A stretch of 64,000 nt of DNA, taken from contig NZ_JBEXUX010000055.1 in the NCBI RefSeq assembly GCF_040629175.1, positions 1 through 64,000 on the forward strand, given 5' to 3'. The notes under the pieces are model-generated. The model searched no databases. It saw only the letters and a list, made by a program, of their open reading frames with translations, and was not told where the DNA came from. This DNA comes from Embleya sp040629175 (lineage in GTDB: Bacteria; Actinomycetota; Actinomycetes; Streptomycetales; Streptomycetaceae). A program made the position numbers and the translations under genes. Shown piece by piece: positions 34,954 through 42,940 of the stretch (the stretch's first letter is position 1; each line of letters begins with the position of its first letter).

Positions 34954-35973
34954 TCAGCCGCAGCCGCAGCTACGGCGGACCACCAGCGTGGAGGGGAAGG
35001 TACGCACCCGGGGGTCGCCCGCGGCGGCCGGTTCGCGCTCCAACGCCAGCTCCACCGCGGCGCGGGCCATGCCCGGCCGGTCGGAGGTCACCGTGGTCAG
35101 CGGCGGATCGGCGATCGCCGCCTCGGCGATGTCGTCGAAGCCGACCACGGCGAGGTCGTCCGGCACCCGCACACCCGCCTCGCGGGCCGCGTGCAGGACA
35201 CCCATCGCCTGGTCGTCGGTCGAGCAGAACAGCGCCCGGGGCCGATCCGGGCCGGTCAGCAGCGCCAGCGCGACCTGATAGGCGCCGAACCGGCCGAAGG
35301 GGGCCTCGTGCAGCAGACCCTCGGTGGGCAAGCCGCGCTCGGTCATCGCCCGCCGCCAGCCGGTGACGTGGTCGGTCACCGGGTCGCCCGAGTCCGGCGT
35401 GCTGGGCGGACCGCCCAGGCAGTCCACCCGGGTGAAGCCGTGGGTGTCGAGCAGGTGGCGGACCGCGGTGTAGGCGCCCTCGACGTCGTCCAGGATGACC
35501 GCGTCACCGCCGAGTGCATCGGGCTGACGGTGCATCAGTACCACCCGCACGTCCCGGGTGGCGATCTCGCGCGCGGCGCGCTCCGAGGGGCCCTGGCTGA
35601 CCAGTACGAGCCCGGACACCTGCATGCCGAGGAACGCGCGCACGTAGTGCAGTTCGCGGTCGTCCTCGTAGTCGGAGTTGCCGATCAACACCAGCCGACC
35701 CTGCTCGAACGCCGCCTGTTCGACGGTGTGCGCGAGTTCGGCGAAGAAGGCCTGCCGGGCGTCGGGCAGCACCAGGCCGATCAGGTTGGTGCGCCGGCTG
35801 GCCATCGCCTGGGCCACGCTGTCGGGCCGGTAACCCAGCTTGTCTATCGCGGCGAGCACACGCTCGCGCGTGGCCGGCGCGACCGGGCGCGGGCCGTTGT
35901 TGACGACGTAGGAGACCACCGCGGTGGAGGTCCCCGCGAGGCGGGCGACGTCGTCGCGGGTCACTTTGGGCAC
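34954..35973 (-). CDS. LacI family transcription regulator
   Basis: A 339-residue repressor from the GTG at 35971-35973. N-terminal helix-turn-helix VTRDDVARLAGTSTAVVSYV and hinge helix near YRPDSVAQAMASRR; the periplasmic-binding-like sugar domain follows. The C-terminus ends in the short Cys-rich CGCG, odd for this family. A frame upstream to 36009 exists but homologues begin near VPKVTRDD. Ligand and targets are not visible; no sugar operon is adjacent. Confidence 0.85.
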   Translation of the reverse strand: MPKVTRDDVARLAGTSTAVVSYVVNNGPRPVAPATRERVLAAIDKLGYRPDSVAQAMASRRTNLIGLVLPDARQAFFAELAHTVEQAAFEQGRLVLIGNSDYEDDRELHYVRAFLGMQVSGLVLVSQGPSERAAREIATRDVRVVLMHRQPDALGGDAVILDDVEGAYTAVRHLLDTHGFTRVDCLGGPPSTPDSGDPVTDHVTGWRRAMTERGLPTEGLLHEAPFGRFGAYQVALALLTGPDRPRALFCSTDDQAMGVLHAAREAGVRVPDDLAVVGFDDIAEAAIADPPLTTVTSDRPGMARAAVELALEREPAAAGDPRVRTFPSTLVVRRSCGCG

Positions 35974-36139
35974 GCGGTCATTGTAGGGACGGGGACCGGC
36001 GCCACTCACGGGAGTTCACAACCTGGACGCGGGACGGGATGCTCCTCCGCGTTCTTCCGGATAAGTCTGCTTTGTGCCGTACTGCACCGGAACCGACGCC
36101 CCGTCGGCCCCGCCGACCGGGCCGGCGCCGAGCGACGAA

Positions 36140-36853
36140 TCACGTACGTTCGGCGAGCGCGGGCTCGCCGACGCCGCGATCGGGCACCACGAACCGATAG
36201 CCGACGTTGCGCACCGTACCGATCAACGACTCGTGCTCGGGCCCGAGTTTCGCCCGCAGTCGGCGCACGTGCACATCGACCGTGCGGGTGCCGCCGAAGT
36301 AGTCGTAACCCCATACCTCCTGCAACAACTGGGCCCGGGTGAACACCCGGCCCGGGTGCTGCGCGAGGTACTTGATCAGTTCGAACTCCTTGAAGGTCAG
36401 GTCCAGCACCCGCCCGCGCAGCTTCGCGCTGTAGGTGGCCTCGTCGATGCTCAGGTCGCCGTTGCGGATCTCGGTGGGTTCGTCCTCGCCCCCCTGCGCC
36501 GCCTGGAGCCGGCCGATCGCCAGCCGCAGTCGGGCCTCGACCTCGGCGGGCCCGGCGGTGTCCAGCAGCACGTCGTCCACGCCCCAGTCCGCGGTCAGCG
36601 CGGCCAGCCCACCCTCGGTGGCCACCAGTACCAGCGGGGCCCCGACCCCGGTGGTCCGCAACACCCGACACAGACTGCGCACCTGGGGGAGGTCACGCCG
36701 ACCGTCGACCAGGATGACGTCCGCGGCCGGCGCGTCGACCAGCGCGGACGCCTCGGCCGGGGCCACGCGTACCTGGTGCAGCAGCAGACCGAGCGCGGGC
36801 AGCACCTCGGCCGACGGCTGGAGCGCGTTCGTGAGCAGCAGCAGTGCACTCAA
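36140..36853 (-). CDS. glnR: Nitrogen regulator GlnR (orphan OmpR-type response regulator)
   Basis: A 237-residue protein starting at a TTG (36851-36853) with GGGAGG 7 bases upstream; the start MSALLLLTNALQPS matches GlnR family openings. Receiver domain 1-115 with Asp50 in DVILVDGRRDLP and no partner kinase nearby; winged-helix domain at about 130-225 with LTFKEFELIKYLAQHPGRVF and GTRTVDVHVRRLR. GlnR controls glnA, amtB, nirBD and other nitrogen genes. The leader has an unusual terminator-like hairpin at 36888-36918. Confidence 0.9.
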   Translation of the reverse strand: MSALLLLTNALQPSAEVLPALGLLLHQVRVAPAEASALVDAPAADVILVDGRRDLPQVRSLCRVLRTTGVGAPLVLVATEGGLAALTADWGVDDVLLDTAGPAEVEARLRLAIGRLQAAQGGEDEPTEIRNGDLSIDEATYSAKLRGRVLDLTFKEFELIKYLAQHPGRVFTRAQLLQEVWGYDYFGGTRTVDVHVRRLRAKLGPEHESLIGTVRNVGYRFVVPDRGVGEPALAERT

Positions 36854-37302
36854 CGGGACACCTCCCAAAAGCAGGCACAAAACACGAAAGGACCCGGGGC
36901 ATCGTCGCCCGGATCCTTCATTGGTCGCCGGCTCGTCCGATTCCGTAACCCGTCGGGAACCACTTCTGGGGTCCGTGGGGTGTGCCCGTCATCGGAGGTG
37001 AACCTGCGGGGCCAGGATAGCGAACATGTCTCGTAGGAACCGACCTACCCGGGAATCTTCCCGCACTGCGGACACCCGCGACCCCACCTTTCACCGGAAT
37101 GCCACACCCCACTCGACCCGCGGATCGGCGCGCGACAAGCCCGGGGACCCGATTTCCGGCACTCGCGGGTTCACCGGTTCGTGGCGCGGGCGGAGCGCGG
37201 CGTGGGTGTCGTTGCGAAGGCGTCATCATGGATGCTGCACAACTTCGGGGCCGTCGGCGTCGGAGGTTGCGACGCGGACACGGACACACGGGAGGGCGCG
37301 CG
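36854..37302. other. Divergent intergenic region glnR / moaD-like
   Basis: About 449 bases. On the left it holds the glnR leader with its hairpin (36888-36918). The middle has no open frame with coding-like third positions. On the right is GGAGGG before the moaD-like ATG. I see no clear promoter boxes. Confidence 0.5.
36888..36918 (-). terminator. Terminator-like hairpin in the glnR leader (possible attenuator)
   Basis: Arms AAGGACCCGGG and CCCGGATCCTT pair with one mismatch around a 9-base loop. Read in the glnR direction, the hairpin is followed by the T-rich TTTCGTGTTTTG. No gene ends upstream, so it may attenuate glnR rather than end a neighbour. Confidence 0.45.
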
Positions 37303-37563
37303 ATGGCGGTCGGCACCATGCGGTACTGGGCCGCGGCGAAGGAAGCCGCAGGCACGGCCGAGGAGCCGTACGACGCGGCCACCCTCGCCGAGGCGCTGCG
37401 ACGCGCCCGTGAGCGGCACGGCGAGTCGGTCCGCTTCGGCGCGGTCGTTGCGAACTGCTCGTTCGTCGTGGACGGCGACCCGGTCGGGCGGCGCGACCAC
37501 ACGGCGATCACCCTGACCGAGGGCGGCACCGTCGAGGTCCTGCCCCCCTTCGCCGGCGGATGA
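37303..37563 (+). CDS. MoaD/ThiS family sulfur-carrier protein
   Basis: An 86-residue ubiquitin-like protein ending in PPFAGG; the C-terminal Gly-Gly is the sulfur attachment site as a thiocarboxylate. GGAGGG 6 bases before the ATG. It overlaps the next gene (ATGA). Similar proteins serve molybdopterin, thiamine or cysteine synthesis; a rhodanese gene 3.6 kb away may donate sulfur, but no activating enzyme is adjacent, so the pathway is open. Confidence 0.82.
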   Translation: MAVGTMRYWAAAKEAAGTAEEPYDAATLAEALRRARERHGESVRFGAVVANCSFVVDGDPVGRRDHTAITLTEGGTVEVLPPFAGG

Positions 37564-39152
37564 GCGGCCGGCGCGGGCGCCCGACCGGCGACCGATACGA
37601 GGAACCGGGCGGCTACGACCCCGCCGCGCACCCCGGCGAGCCCGCGTTCGACCCGGGCCTGCCGGGCCCGGGCCACGGCGGCGAGCAGGCGTTCGCGGCG
37701 CCCGGCGAGTACTACGGCCAGTCGTACGGCACACCCGCCCCCGAGGCGTACGACGGGCAGCTCGGCGGCTACGTCGAGCCCGGGCAGTACGCGCAGCCGG
37801 GCGAGCACGGCTCGTACGGCTATCCGGCGGCCTACCCGGCGCAAGGCTCTCCGCACGAGGGCTACCCCCGGGACGGCCACCCACAGGACGGCTACACACA
37901 GGACGGCTACACACAGGACGGTTACGGCGGGCAGTCCTATCCGCACGAGGGCTATCCGCAGGACTCCTACGCGCAGGCCCCGCAGGAGTACGCCGAACCC
38001 GTCTCGAGCACGCCCCCCGGCGGGTACGGCTATCCGGACGCCACCGCGATGTCGCCCGCGCTCGTCGAGCCCGGGCCGGACGGTTACGGCTCGGCCTACC
38101 CGGACCACGCGGACCAGGGCGGTGCGACGAGTGTGCTGCCGGCCATCGTCGAGCCGATTCCCGGGACCGGGCCGGATTCGTACGGCGGGTATCGAGCCGA
38201 GGACGACCACCTGCGCGACGAGGCGGTCGAGCACACCGCGTTCGACCACGAGCGCGACCATCCCGACTTCGACCCCGACTTCGATCCCGACCACCCGATC
38301 GACGCGCCCGCCGGGTACGACGCTCCCGCCGCCTCCGGGCGCCGCCTCGCGCGGGTGCCGGCCCAGCGCACCGGCGAGGCGCCCGCGCGCTCGGCCCGGA
38401 CGCCGATCTGGGATCCGCCGGGCCTGTTGCCCGGACTGTGCACGGTCGGCCTGGCCGGCGTCCTGGCGGTGACCGCGATCGCCGGCAAGCCGGCCCTCGC
38501 GCTGGGCGTCGTGTTCCTACAGGTGATCACCGCCGCCGGGTGGTTCCGGCTCAACGGCATGTGGCCCGCGCGGCAGGGCATCGCGCTGGTGCTGCTCGCC
38601 GCCCTGGCCACCGACGTCGCGGTCTACGCCAAGGGTGAGCAGGGCCTGGCGAGCGTGCCCGCCGTGCTCGCCGGGACGTTGCTGGTGATGCTCGCGCTCC
38701 AGGCGCGCGGCGGCGCCCGGCCGGGCGAGTTGTTGCCCGCACTCACGGTGACCACGTCCGCCGCGTTGATCACCGCGTTCGACGTCGCCTACCTGGTCGC
38801 GGGCGAACTGCACGGCGGGCCGATCGACGCGGGCACGGCCGTGGTGGCCGCGGTGTTCGCCGCCGGTGTCGCCACACTGGTGCGGGCGATGCCACTGCCG
38901 CCGGCCGTCGCACCGATCCCGTCCTGGCTGCTCGGCACCGGGGCCGGCGCGATCGTGGCGATCAAGCTCGGCGGCGACACGCAGTACGCCGTACTGCTCG
39001 GTGCCGCGGCCGCGGCGCTCGGGCTGCTCGGCCGGCGGGTCGCCGGCTACGACCATCCGTCCAGGTTCGTTCACTTCACCGCCGGAGTGTCCCTGCCCCT
39101 CGCACTCGCCGCTCCGGCCGCGTATTTGCTGGGCAGGGTCATGATCGGCTGA
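37560..39152 (+). CDS. Membrane protein with Tyr/Gly/Pro-rich repeat N-terminus
   Basis: A 530-residue protein of unknown function. The first ~275 residues are low-complexity and hydrophilic, with tandem units of the type YPHEGYPQDG and DGYTQDG near residues 98-140, rich in Tyr, Gly, Pro, Gln and Asp and lacking Cys. The last ~250 residues form about eight hydrophobic helices (LLPGLCTVGLAGVLAVTAIAG first). It overlaps the MoaD-like gene by 4 bases. The repeat arm is probably cytoplasmic and disordered. No catalytic motif is visible. Confidence 0.7.
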   Translation: MSGRRGRPTGDRYEEPGGYDPAAHPGEPAFDPGLPGPGHGGEQAFAAPGEYYGQSYGTPAPEAYDGQLGGYVEPGQYAQPGEHGSYGYPAAYPAQGSPHEGYPRDGHPQDGYTQDGYTQDGYGGQSYPHEGYPQDSYAQAPQEYAEPVSSTPPGGYGYPDATAMSPALVEPGPDGYGSAYPDHADQGGATSVLPAIVEPIPGTGPDSYGGYRAEDDHLRDEAVEHTAFDHERDHPDFDPDFDPDHPIDAPAGYDAPAASGRRLARVPAQRTGEAPARSARTPIWDPPGLLPGLCTVGLAGVLAVTAIAGKPALALGVVFLQVITAAGWFRLNGMWPARQGIALVLLAALATDVAVYAKGEQGLASVPAVLAGTLLVMLALQARGGARPGELLPALTVTTSAALITAFDVAYLVAGELHGGPIDAGTAVVAAVFAAGVATLVRAMPLPPAVAPIPSWLLGTGAGAIVAIKLGGDTQYAVLLGAAAAALGLLGRRVAGYDHPSRFVHFTAGVSLPLALAAPAAYLLGRVMIG

Positions 39153-39193
39153 TTATCCGTACGGCGGCGGCTCCGCCACGGGAGGATGCGGCC

Positions 39194-39919
39194 ATGCCGT
39201 GGATACACCGCCGGTCCCGTCCCGGGAGCCGGGATGAACCGCCGGACCCGCCCACCCGTGCAGAGGGTGTGCAACAACGTTCGGAACTGCTCGGCGTCCA
39301 GGCCCAGGCGGATCCGGCGGCGGCCCGGGCCTTCCTGGCCCGGCCCCCCGCCGGGGACGAGCGGCCCGCCGCCGATCCACTGCACTCCGCCTCGCGAATA
39401 TCGACCGCCGACGAAGCGGTCATCCGCACGCTCTACCTCGAGCACGGCGGCCCGCTGCTGGGTTTCGCGTTGCGCCTGACCGGCGGCGACCGGGCCTGGG
39501 CCGAGGACGTGGTCCAGGAGACGCTGCTGCGGGCCTGGCGGCACCCCGAGGCGCTGGACCCCACCAGGGGCTCGGTGCGGGGCTGGTTGTGCACCGTGGC
39601 CCGCAACGTGGTGATCGACGTCGGCCGCGCCCGACGGGCCCGACCGCCCGAGACCGGCGACGCGGTGCTGGCGACGGTGGCGGACGAGGGCGCCGAGGCC
39701 GAGTTCGACCGGGCCGTGCTCGCGTGGGACGTCGCCGACGCGATGGCCGCGCTGAGCCCCGAGCATCGTGCCGTGCTGCTGGAGACCTACTACCGGGGCA
39801 GTTCGGTGGCCGACGCGGCCAAGACGCTGGGCGTGCCCGAGGGCACGGTCAAATCGCGGACGTACTACGCGCTGCGAGCGCTGCGCGTGGCTCTGGAGGA
39901 AAGGGGGTTGGTCCCGTGA
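39194..39919 (+). CDS. ECF sigma factor with N-terminal extension
   Basis: A 241-residue sigma factor. Region 2 lies at about 75-145 (WAEDVVQETLLRAWRHPE, GSVRGWLCTVARNVVIDVGR) and region 4 at about 175-235 (LSPEHRAVLLETYYRGSSVA, LGVPEGTVKSRTYYALRAL). The first ~68 residues are a Pro/Arg-rich extension absent from most ECF factors, yet the ATG has GGAGG 8 bases upstream, supporting this start. It overlaps the anti-sigma gene by 4 bases (GTGA). Resembles the SigK/SigL group with RskA-type partners. Confidence 0.87.
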   Translation: MPWIHRRSRPGSRDEPPDPPTRAEGVQQRSELLGVQAQADPAAARAFLARPPAGDERPAADPLHSASRISTADEAVIRTLYLEHGGPLLGFALRLTGGDRAWAEDVVQETLLRAWRHPEALDPTRGSVRGWLCTVARNVVIDVGRARRARPPETGDAVLATVADEGAEAEFDRAVLAWDVADAMAALSPEHRAVLLETYYRGSSVADAAKTLGVPEGTVKSRTYYALRALRVALEERGLVP

Positions 39920-40761
39920 CGGACACCGGGGACGAGAACGCGACGGCGAACGGCACCGCTCCCGACGCGCGGCCCGCGGGCCCGCCCGCCCGGCTGGGCT
40001 GTGCGGTGGCCCGCCTGGACCTCGGCGCGTTCGTGGTCGGCGCCCTCGCCGAGAACGAGGCCGCCCGGGTCCGCCAACACGTGGCCACCTGCCCGCGCTG
40101 CCGGGCCGAATACGAGGAACTCGCGGGCCTGCCCGCCCTGCTCGCCCGACTGACCGAGGCCGAGGCGCAGGCCAGCGGCGTGGCCGCGAACGGCGCCGCA
40201 CCCGCACACGTGTTGTCCGCCGCGGCCCGGCAGGCGGATCGGCGCCGCCGGTCGCGCCATCTGGTGGCCGCCGCGGCGGCCGTGCTGATGGTGCTCGCCG
40301 GGTTCACCGGTTGGGCCCTCGGCGACACCTCGGACACCGGCGACCCGGTGGCCGCACCGCCGACCGCGTCCCCGGGTCGCCCGTCCGGGACGGCCGGCCC
40401 GGCCGGCACCGCGACGCCGCCGGGACAACCGCCCGGACAGCCGGGCGGCCGGATCGCCCGCGGCGGCGACCCGCGCTCGGGCATGGGCGCCGAGCTGCGC
40501 TACGCCGCGACCGCGTGGGGCAGCAGTGTGGATCTGTCCCTGTCCGGCATCCGGCCGGGGACCCGCTGCCAGTTGGACGTCTACGGCACCCGGGGCCGAG
40601 TGGAGACCGCGTCCTCGTGGGTGGTCCCGACCGGCGACTACGGACCCGGCGACCCGATTCGGGGCGCGACCAGCATCCCGGTCGGCGAGATCACCCGGTT
40701 CGCCGTCAAAACCGTCGGCGACGGCGAGCAACTGCTGGAGATTCCACCCGCGCAACCCTGA
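39916..40761 (+). CDS. Zinc-finger anti-sigma factor (membrane)
   Basis: A 281-residue protein. The zinc-binding anti-sigma motif HVATCPRC lies near residues 54-61 in ARVRQHVATCPRCRAEYEEL. One membrane helix, LVAAAAAVLMVLAGFTGWAL, is at about 117-136, followed by an extracytoplasmic Pro/Gly/Thr-rich linker and a ~95-residue beta domain. It should hold the preceding sigma factor inactive at the membrane. The outside signal is unknown. A strong terminator follows. Confidence 0.82.
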   Translation: MTDTGDENATANGTAPDARPAGPPARLGCAVARLDLGAFVVGALAENEAARVRQHVATCPRCRAEYEELAGLPALLARLTEAEAQASGVAANGAAPAHVLSAAARQADRRRRSRHLVAAAAAVLMVLAGFTGWALGDTSDTGDPVAAPPTASPGRPSGTAGPAGTATPPGQPPGQPGGRIARGGDPRSGMGAELRYAATAWGSSVDLSLSGIRPGTRCQLDVYGTRGRVETASSWVVPTGDYGPGDPIRGATSIPVGEITRFAVKTVGDGEQLLEIPPAQP

Positions 40762-40773
40762 CAAATCGGCATT

Positions 40774-40805
40774 AATTGTCCGCCCATCTCAATGGGCGGA
40801 CAATT
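40774..40805 (+). terminator. Intrinsic terminator
   Basis: A perfect 13-base stem (AATTGTCCGCCCA and its complement), loop TCTCAA, followed by TTTGTCT. A textbook terminator after the anti-sigma gene. Confidence 0.88.
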
Positions 40806-40865
40806 TTGTCTCACATCCTGAGCCATGCATGACACGAGTGGCCTACCGTCCCTACGATCGATGGT

Positions 40866-40949
40866 GTGAAGCGACAGGCGGACGACCTCACCAAGCGGCG
40901 CGCAGTGGACCTGTGCCGCACGCAGACCTGCCTGTGTTGCGCTGACTGA
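40866..40949 (+). CDS. Cys-rich leader peptide (Ms5788A-like)
   Basis: A 27-residue open frame from a GTG, with VKRQADDLTKRRAVDLCRTQ followed by TCLCCAD, carrying four Cys at 17, 22, 24 and 25 near the end. The family of small Cys-rich leader peptides sits before sulfurtransferase genes in mycobacteria and Streptomyces, where ribosomes stalling at Cys codons when cysteine is scarce change downstream expression. Here the sulfurtransferase begins 234 bases downstream, with a perfect hairpin in between. It has no strong ribosome binding site. Confidence 0.75.
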   Translation: MKRQADDLTKRRAVDLCRTQTCLCCAD

Positions 40950-40970
40950 CTTGCCGACAGTCGTCGATCG

Positions 40971-40993
40971 GCGATCCGCCCGAGGCGGATCGC
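40971..40993 (+). promoter_or_regulatory. Hairpin downstream of the Cys leader peptide (candidate attenuator)
   Basis: A perfect 10-base stem GCGATCCGCC/GGCGGATCGC with loop CGA, starting 21 bases after the leader stop codon. Its position suits an attenuation element. A further 18-base palindrome, TGCCGCGGCGCCGCGGCA, lies at 41091-41108. Confidence 0.5.
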
Positions 40994-41183
40994 GACCGGC
41001 CGTCGGACCCGGGGCCCGAACCGCGTGACGACGCGGTGGAACGGGCACTCGGCCCTCGCGTAGCAACCACGGACACACCCCACCCCCGCCTGCCGCGGCG
41101 CCGCGGCACGCCCGGGTGTACCCCGAGACCGCGTACCGCCACATCCGCGGCAATCCCGCGCACTCTGCACCGGAGGTATCCCC

Positions 41184-42023
41184 ATGAGCCGCTCCGACGT
41201 TCTGGTAGACGCCGACTGGGTCCAGGCCCGCCTGGACGACCCGAAGGTCGTCCTCGTCGAGGTCGACGAGGACACCAGCGCCTACGTCAAGAACCACATC
41301 CGCGGCGCGGTGCGCATCGACTGGCGCGACGACCTGCAGGACCCGGTCAAGCGCGACTTCGTCGACGAGGCCGGCTTCTCCGCGCTGCTGTCCGCCAAGG
41401 GCATCTCCAACGACGACACCGTCGTGCTCTACGGCGGCAACAACAACTGGTTCGCGTCCTACGCCTACTGGTACTTCAAGCTCTACGGCCACGGCGACGT
41501 CAAGCTGCTCGACGGCGGTCGCAAGAAGTGGGAGCTCGACTCGCGCGAGCTGGTCGTCGAGGTGCCCGAGCGCGCCGCGACGAACTACGTGGCCAAGGAG
41601 CAGGACACCTCGATCCGCGCCTGGCGCGACGACGTGCTCGCCGCGATCGGTTCGCTGAACCTGGTCGACGTGCGTTCGCCCGACGAGTTCTCCGGCAAGC
41701 TGCTCGCCCCGGCGCACCTGCCGCAGGAGCAGTCGCAGAAGGCCGGCCACGTGCCGACCGCGAAGAACATCCCGTGGTCGAAGGCCGCCAACGACGACGG
41801 CACCTTCAAGACCAACGAGGAACTCACCGCGCTGTACGAGGGCGAGGGCGTGGACCTGGCGAAGGACACCATCGCCTACTGCCGGATCGGCGAGCGCTCC
41901 GCGCACACCTGGTTCGTCCTGCACGAGCTGCTGGAGCAGGGCAACGTCCGCAACTACGACGGCTCGTGGACCGAGTACGGCGCGCTGGTCGGCGTGCCGA
42001 TCGAGCTCGGCGACGGCAAGTGA
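41184..42023 (+). CDS. cysA: Thiosulfate sulfurtransferase (two-domain rhodanese)
   Basis: A 279-residue rhodanese with two domains. The C-terminal active site is Cys233 in YCRIGERSAHTW; the N-terminal domain has no catalytic Cys. It transfers sulfane sulfur from thiosulfate or 3-mercaptopyruvate to thiol or cyanide acceptors and is linked in actinobacteria to cysteine and sulfur supply. GGAGG lies about 7 bases before the ATG. It is preceded by the Cys-rich leader peptide and followed by a DUF1416 gene, the usual arrangement. cysA here means the mycobacterial thiosulfate sulfurtransferase name, not the sulfate transporter ATPase. Confidence 0.88.
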   Translation: MSRSDVLVDADWVQARLDDPKVVLVEVDEDTSAYVKNHIRGAVRIDWRDDLQDPVKRDFVDEAGFSALLSAKGISNDDTVVLYGGNNNWFASYAYWYFKLYGHGDVKLLDGGRKKWELDSRELVVEVPERAATNYVAKEQDTSIRAWRDDVLAAIGSLNLVDVRSPDEFSGKLLAPAHLPQEQSQKAGHVPTAKNIPWSKAANDDGTFKTNEELTALYEGEGVDLAKDTIAYCRIGERSAHTWFVLHELLEQGNVRNYDGSWTEYGALVGVPIELGDGK

Positions 42024-42065
42024 GCGTCGGCTACCCCACCTACCCGACTTCAGGGAGCAAGAACG

Positions 42066-42359
42066 ATGTGCGGTGCGAAGGCCGGCGGCCCGGATCTGGC
42101 AGGAGTTGACGTGGCGAAGGAAACCATCATCCAGGGGGCGGTGACCAAGGGCGGGCAGCCGATCAACGGCTACGTGCGCCTGCTCGACGCGGGCGGCGAC
42201 TTCACCGCCGAGGTGCCCACGTCCGCGACCGGCCAGTTCCGGTTCTTCGCGGCGCCGGGCAACTGGACCGTGCGGGCACTCGTGCCCGGCGCGACCGTGG
42301 ACCGCAGCGTCGTGGTGTCCGAGAAGGGCACCGTCGCCGAGGTCGAGATCGCGGTCTGA
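42066..42359 (+). CDS. DUF1416 protein
   Basis: A 97-residue small protein with MCGAKAGGPDL at the start, followed by a beta-sandwich-like repeat (VTKGGQPINGYVRLLDAGG, TGQFRFFAAPGNWTVRAL). DUF1416 genes almost always follow this sulfurtransferase in actinobacteria and are thought to act with it. The single N-terminal Cys may matter. Function is not established. Confidence 0.85.
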   Translation: MCGAKAGGPDLAGVDVAKETIIQGAVTKGGQPINGYVRLLDAGGDFTAEVPTSATGQFRFFAAPGNWTVRALVPGATVDRSVVVSEKGTVAEVEIAV

Positions 42360-42426
42360 CCCCGACCGGGCGGGACTCCTTCGGACGTACACCCATGGAT
42401 CCCGTGGCCGATCGGCGGAAAAACGG

Positions 42427-42463
42427 CTCCACCCCTCCCCACGTGCTCGGGGGAGGGGTGGAG
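42427..42463 (+). terminator. Terminator after DUF1416
   Basis: A perfect 14-base stem CTCCACCCCTCCCC with its complement around a 9-base loop, ending the sulfurtransferase operon. Confidence 0.82.
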
Positions 42464-42479
42464 TCCGTTCGGGGTGTGT

Positions 42480-42590
42480 GCCCGGGGTCGCAAGGGCAGA
42501 AAGGTTTCCGTATCTTCGGTGGATCTGCCGGGGGGCAGAACCTTCGGAGTGCGGGGACACCGACGGCAACGCGCGACGCCGGGAGGCAAC
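42480..42590 (+). promoter_or_regulatory. Structured leader of an SMR exporter (candidate guanidine riboswitch)
   Basis: About 110 bases between the previous terminator and the SMR start. AAGGTT (42501-42506) pairs with AACCTT (42539-42544) and CTGCC/GGCAG nests inside. The 3' end contains CGGC..GCCGGGAGG, recalling the GCCCGGGAG end of guanidine-I riboswitches and including the ribosome binding site. Because the transporter has guanidinium-exporter features, a guanidine switch is plausible, but the 5' core is not a clear match. Confidence 0.4.
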
Positions 42591-42592
42591 AC

Positions 42593-42916
42593 GTGGCATG
42601 GGTGATCGTGATCATCGCGGGAGTCCTGGAGACCGGCTTCGCCATCATGCTCAAACAAAGCCACGGATTCACCCGGTTGTGGCCCACGATCGGCTTCGCG
42701 GTCTGTGCGCTGGGCAGCTTCGGGCTGCTCACCTACGCGCTCAAGTCGCTGGAGGTCGGCCCCGCGTACGCGGTGTGGACCGGAATCGGCGCGGCGGGCA
42801 CCGCGCTCGTGGGCATCTGGCTCCTGAACGAGGGCTCCTCGCCGCTCAAGCTGATCTCGATCGGCCTGGTCCTGCTCGGCGTGATCGGCCTGAACATCTC
42901 CGGGATTAGCCACTGA
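42593..42916 (+). CDS. Small multidrug resistance exporter, Gdx (guanidinium) subtype
   Basis: A 107-residue protein with four helices. The N-terminal AGVLETGFAIMLKQSHGF carries the essential Glu13 and the LKxSxGF pattern of guanidinium exporters; AYAVWTGIGAAGTALVGI is the third-helix signature. These dimers exchange guanidinium for protons. GTG start with GGGAGG 6 bases upstream inside the structured leader. The subtype call rests on these two motifs; quaternary ammonium export is the alternative. Confidence 0.82.
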   Translation: MAWVIVIIAGVLETGFAIMLKQSHGFTRLWPTIGFAVCALGSFGLLTYALKSLEVGPAYAVWTGIGAAGTALVGIWLLNEGSSPLKLISIGLVLLGVIGLNISGISH

Positions 42917-42940
42917 CCCCCGGTCCGCCCCGGCGAACGC

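Noticed and set aside
31035..35366. 1,443-codon plus-strand open frame opposite CHAD, ppk, mshD and LacI
   Set aside because: It is antisense to four well-recognised genes, has low-complexity composition and no domain; long antisense frames are common at this GC content.
36854..36880. Upstream ATG of glnR giving an MCLLLGG N-terminus
   Set aside because: It runs through the ribosome binding site; the TTG at 36853 with GGGAGG matches the GlnR family start.
37850..37990. CRISPR-like tandem repeats
   Set aside because: Repeats are short, have no unique spacers and are in frame with a protein coding repeat.
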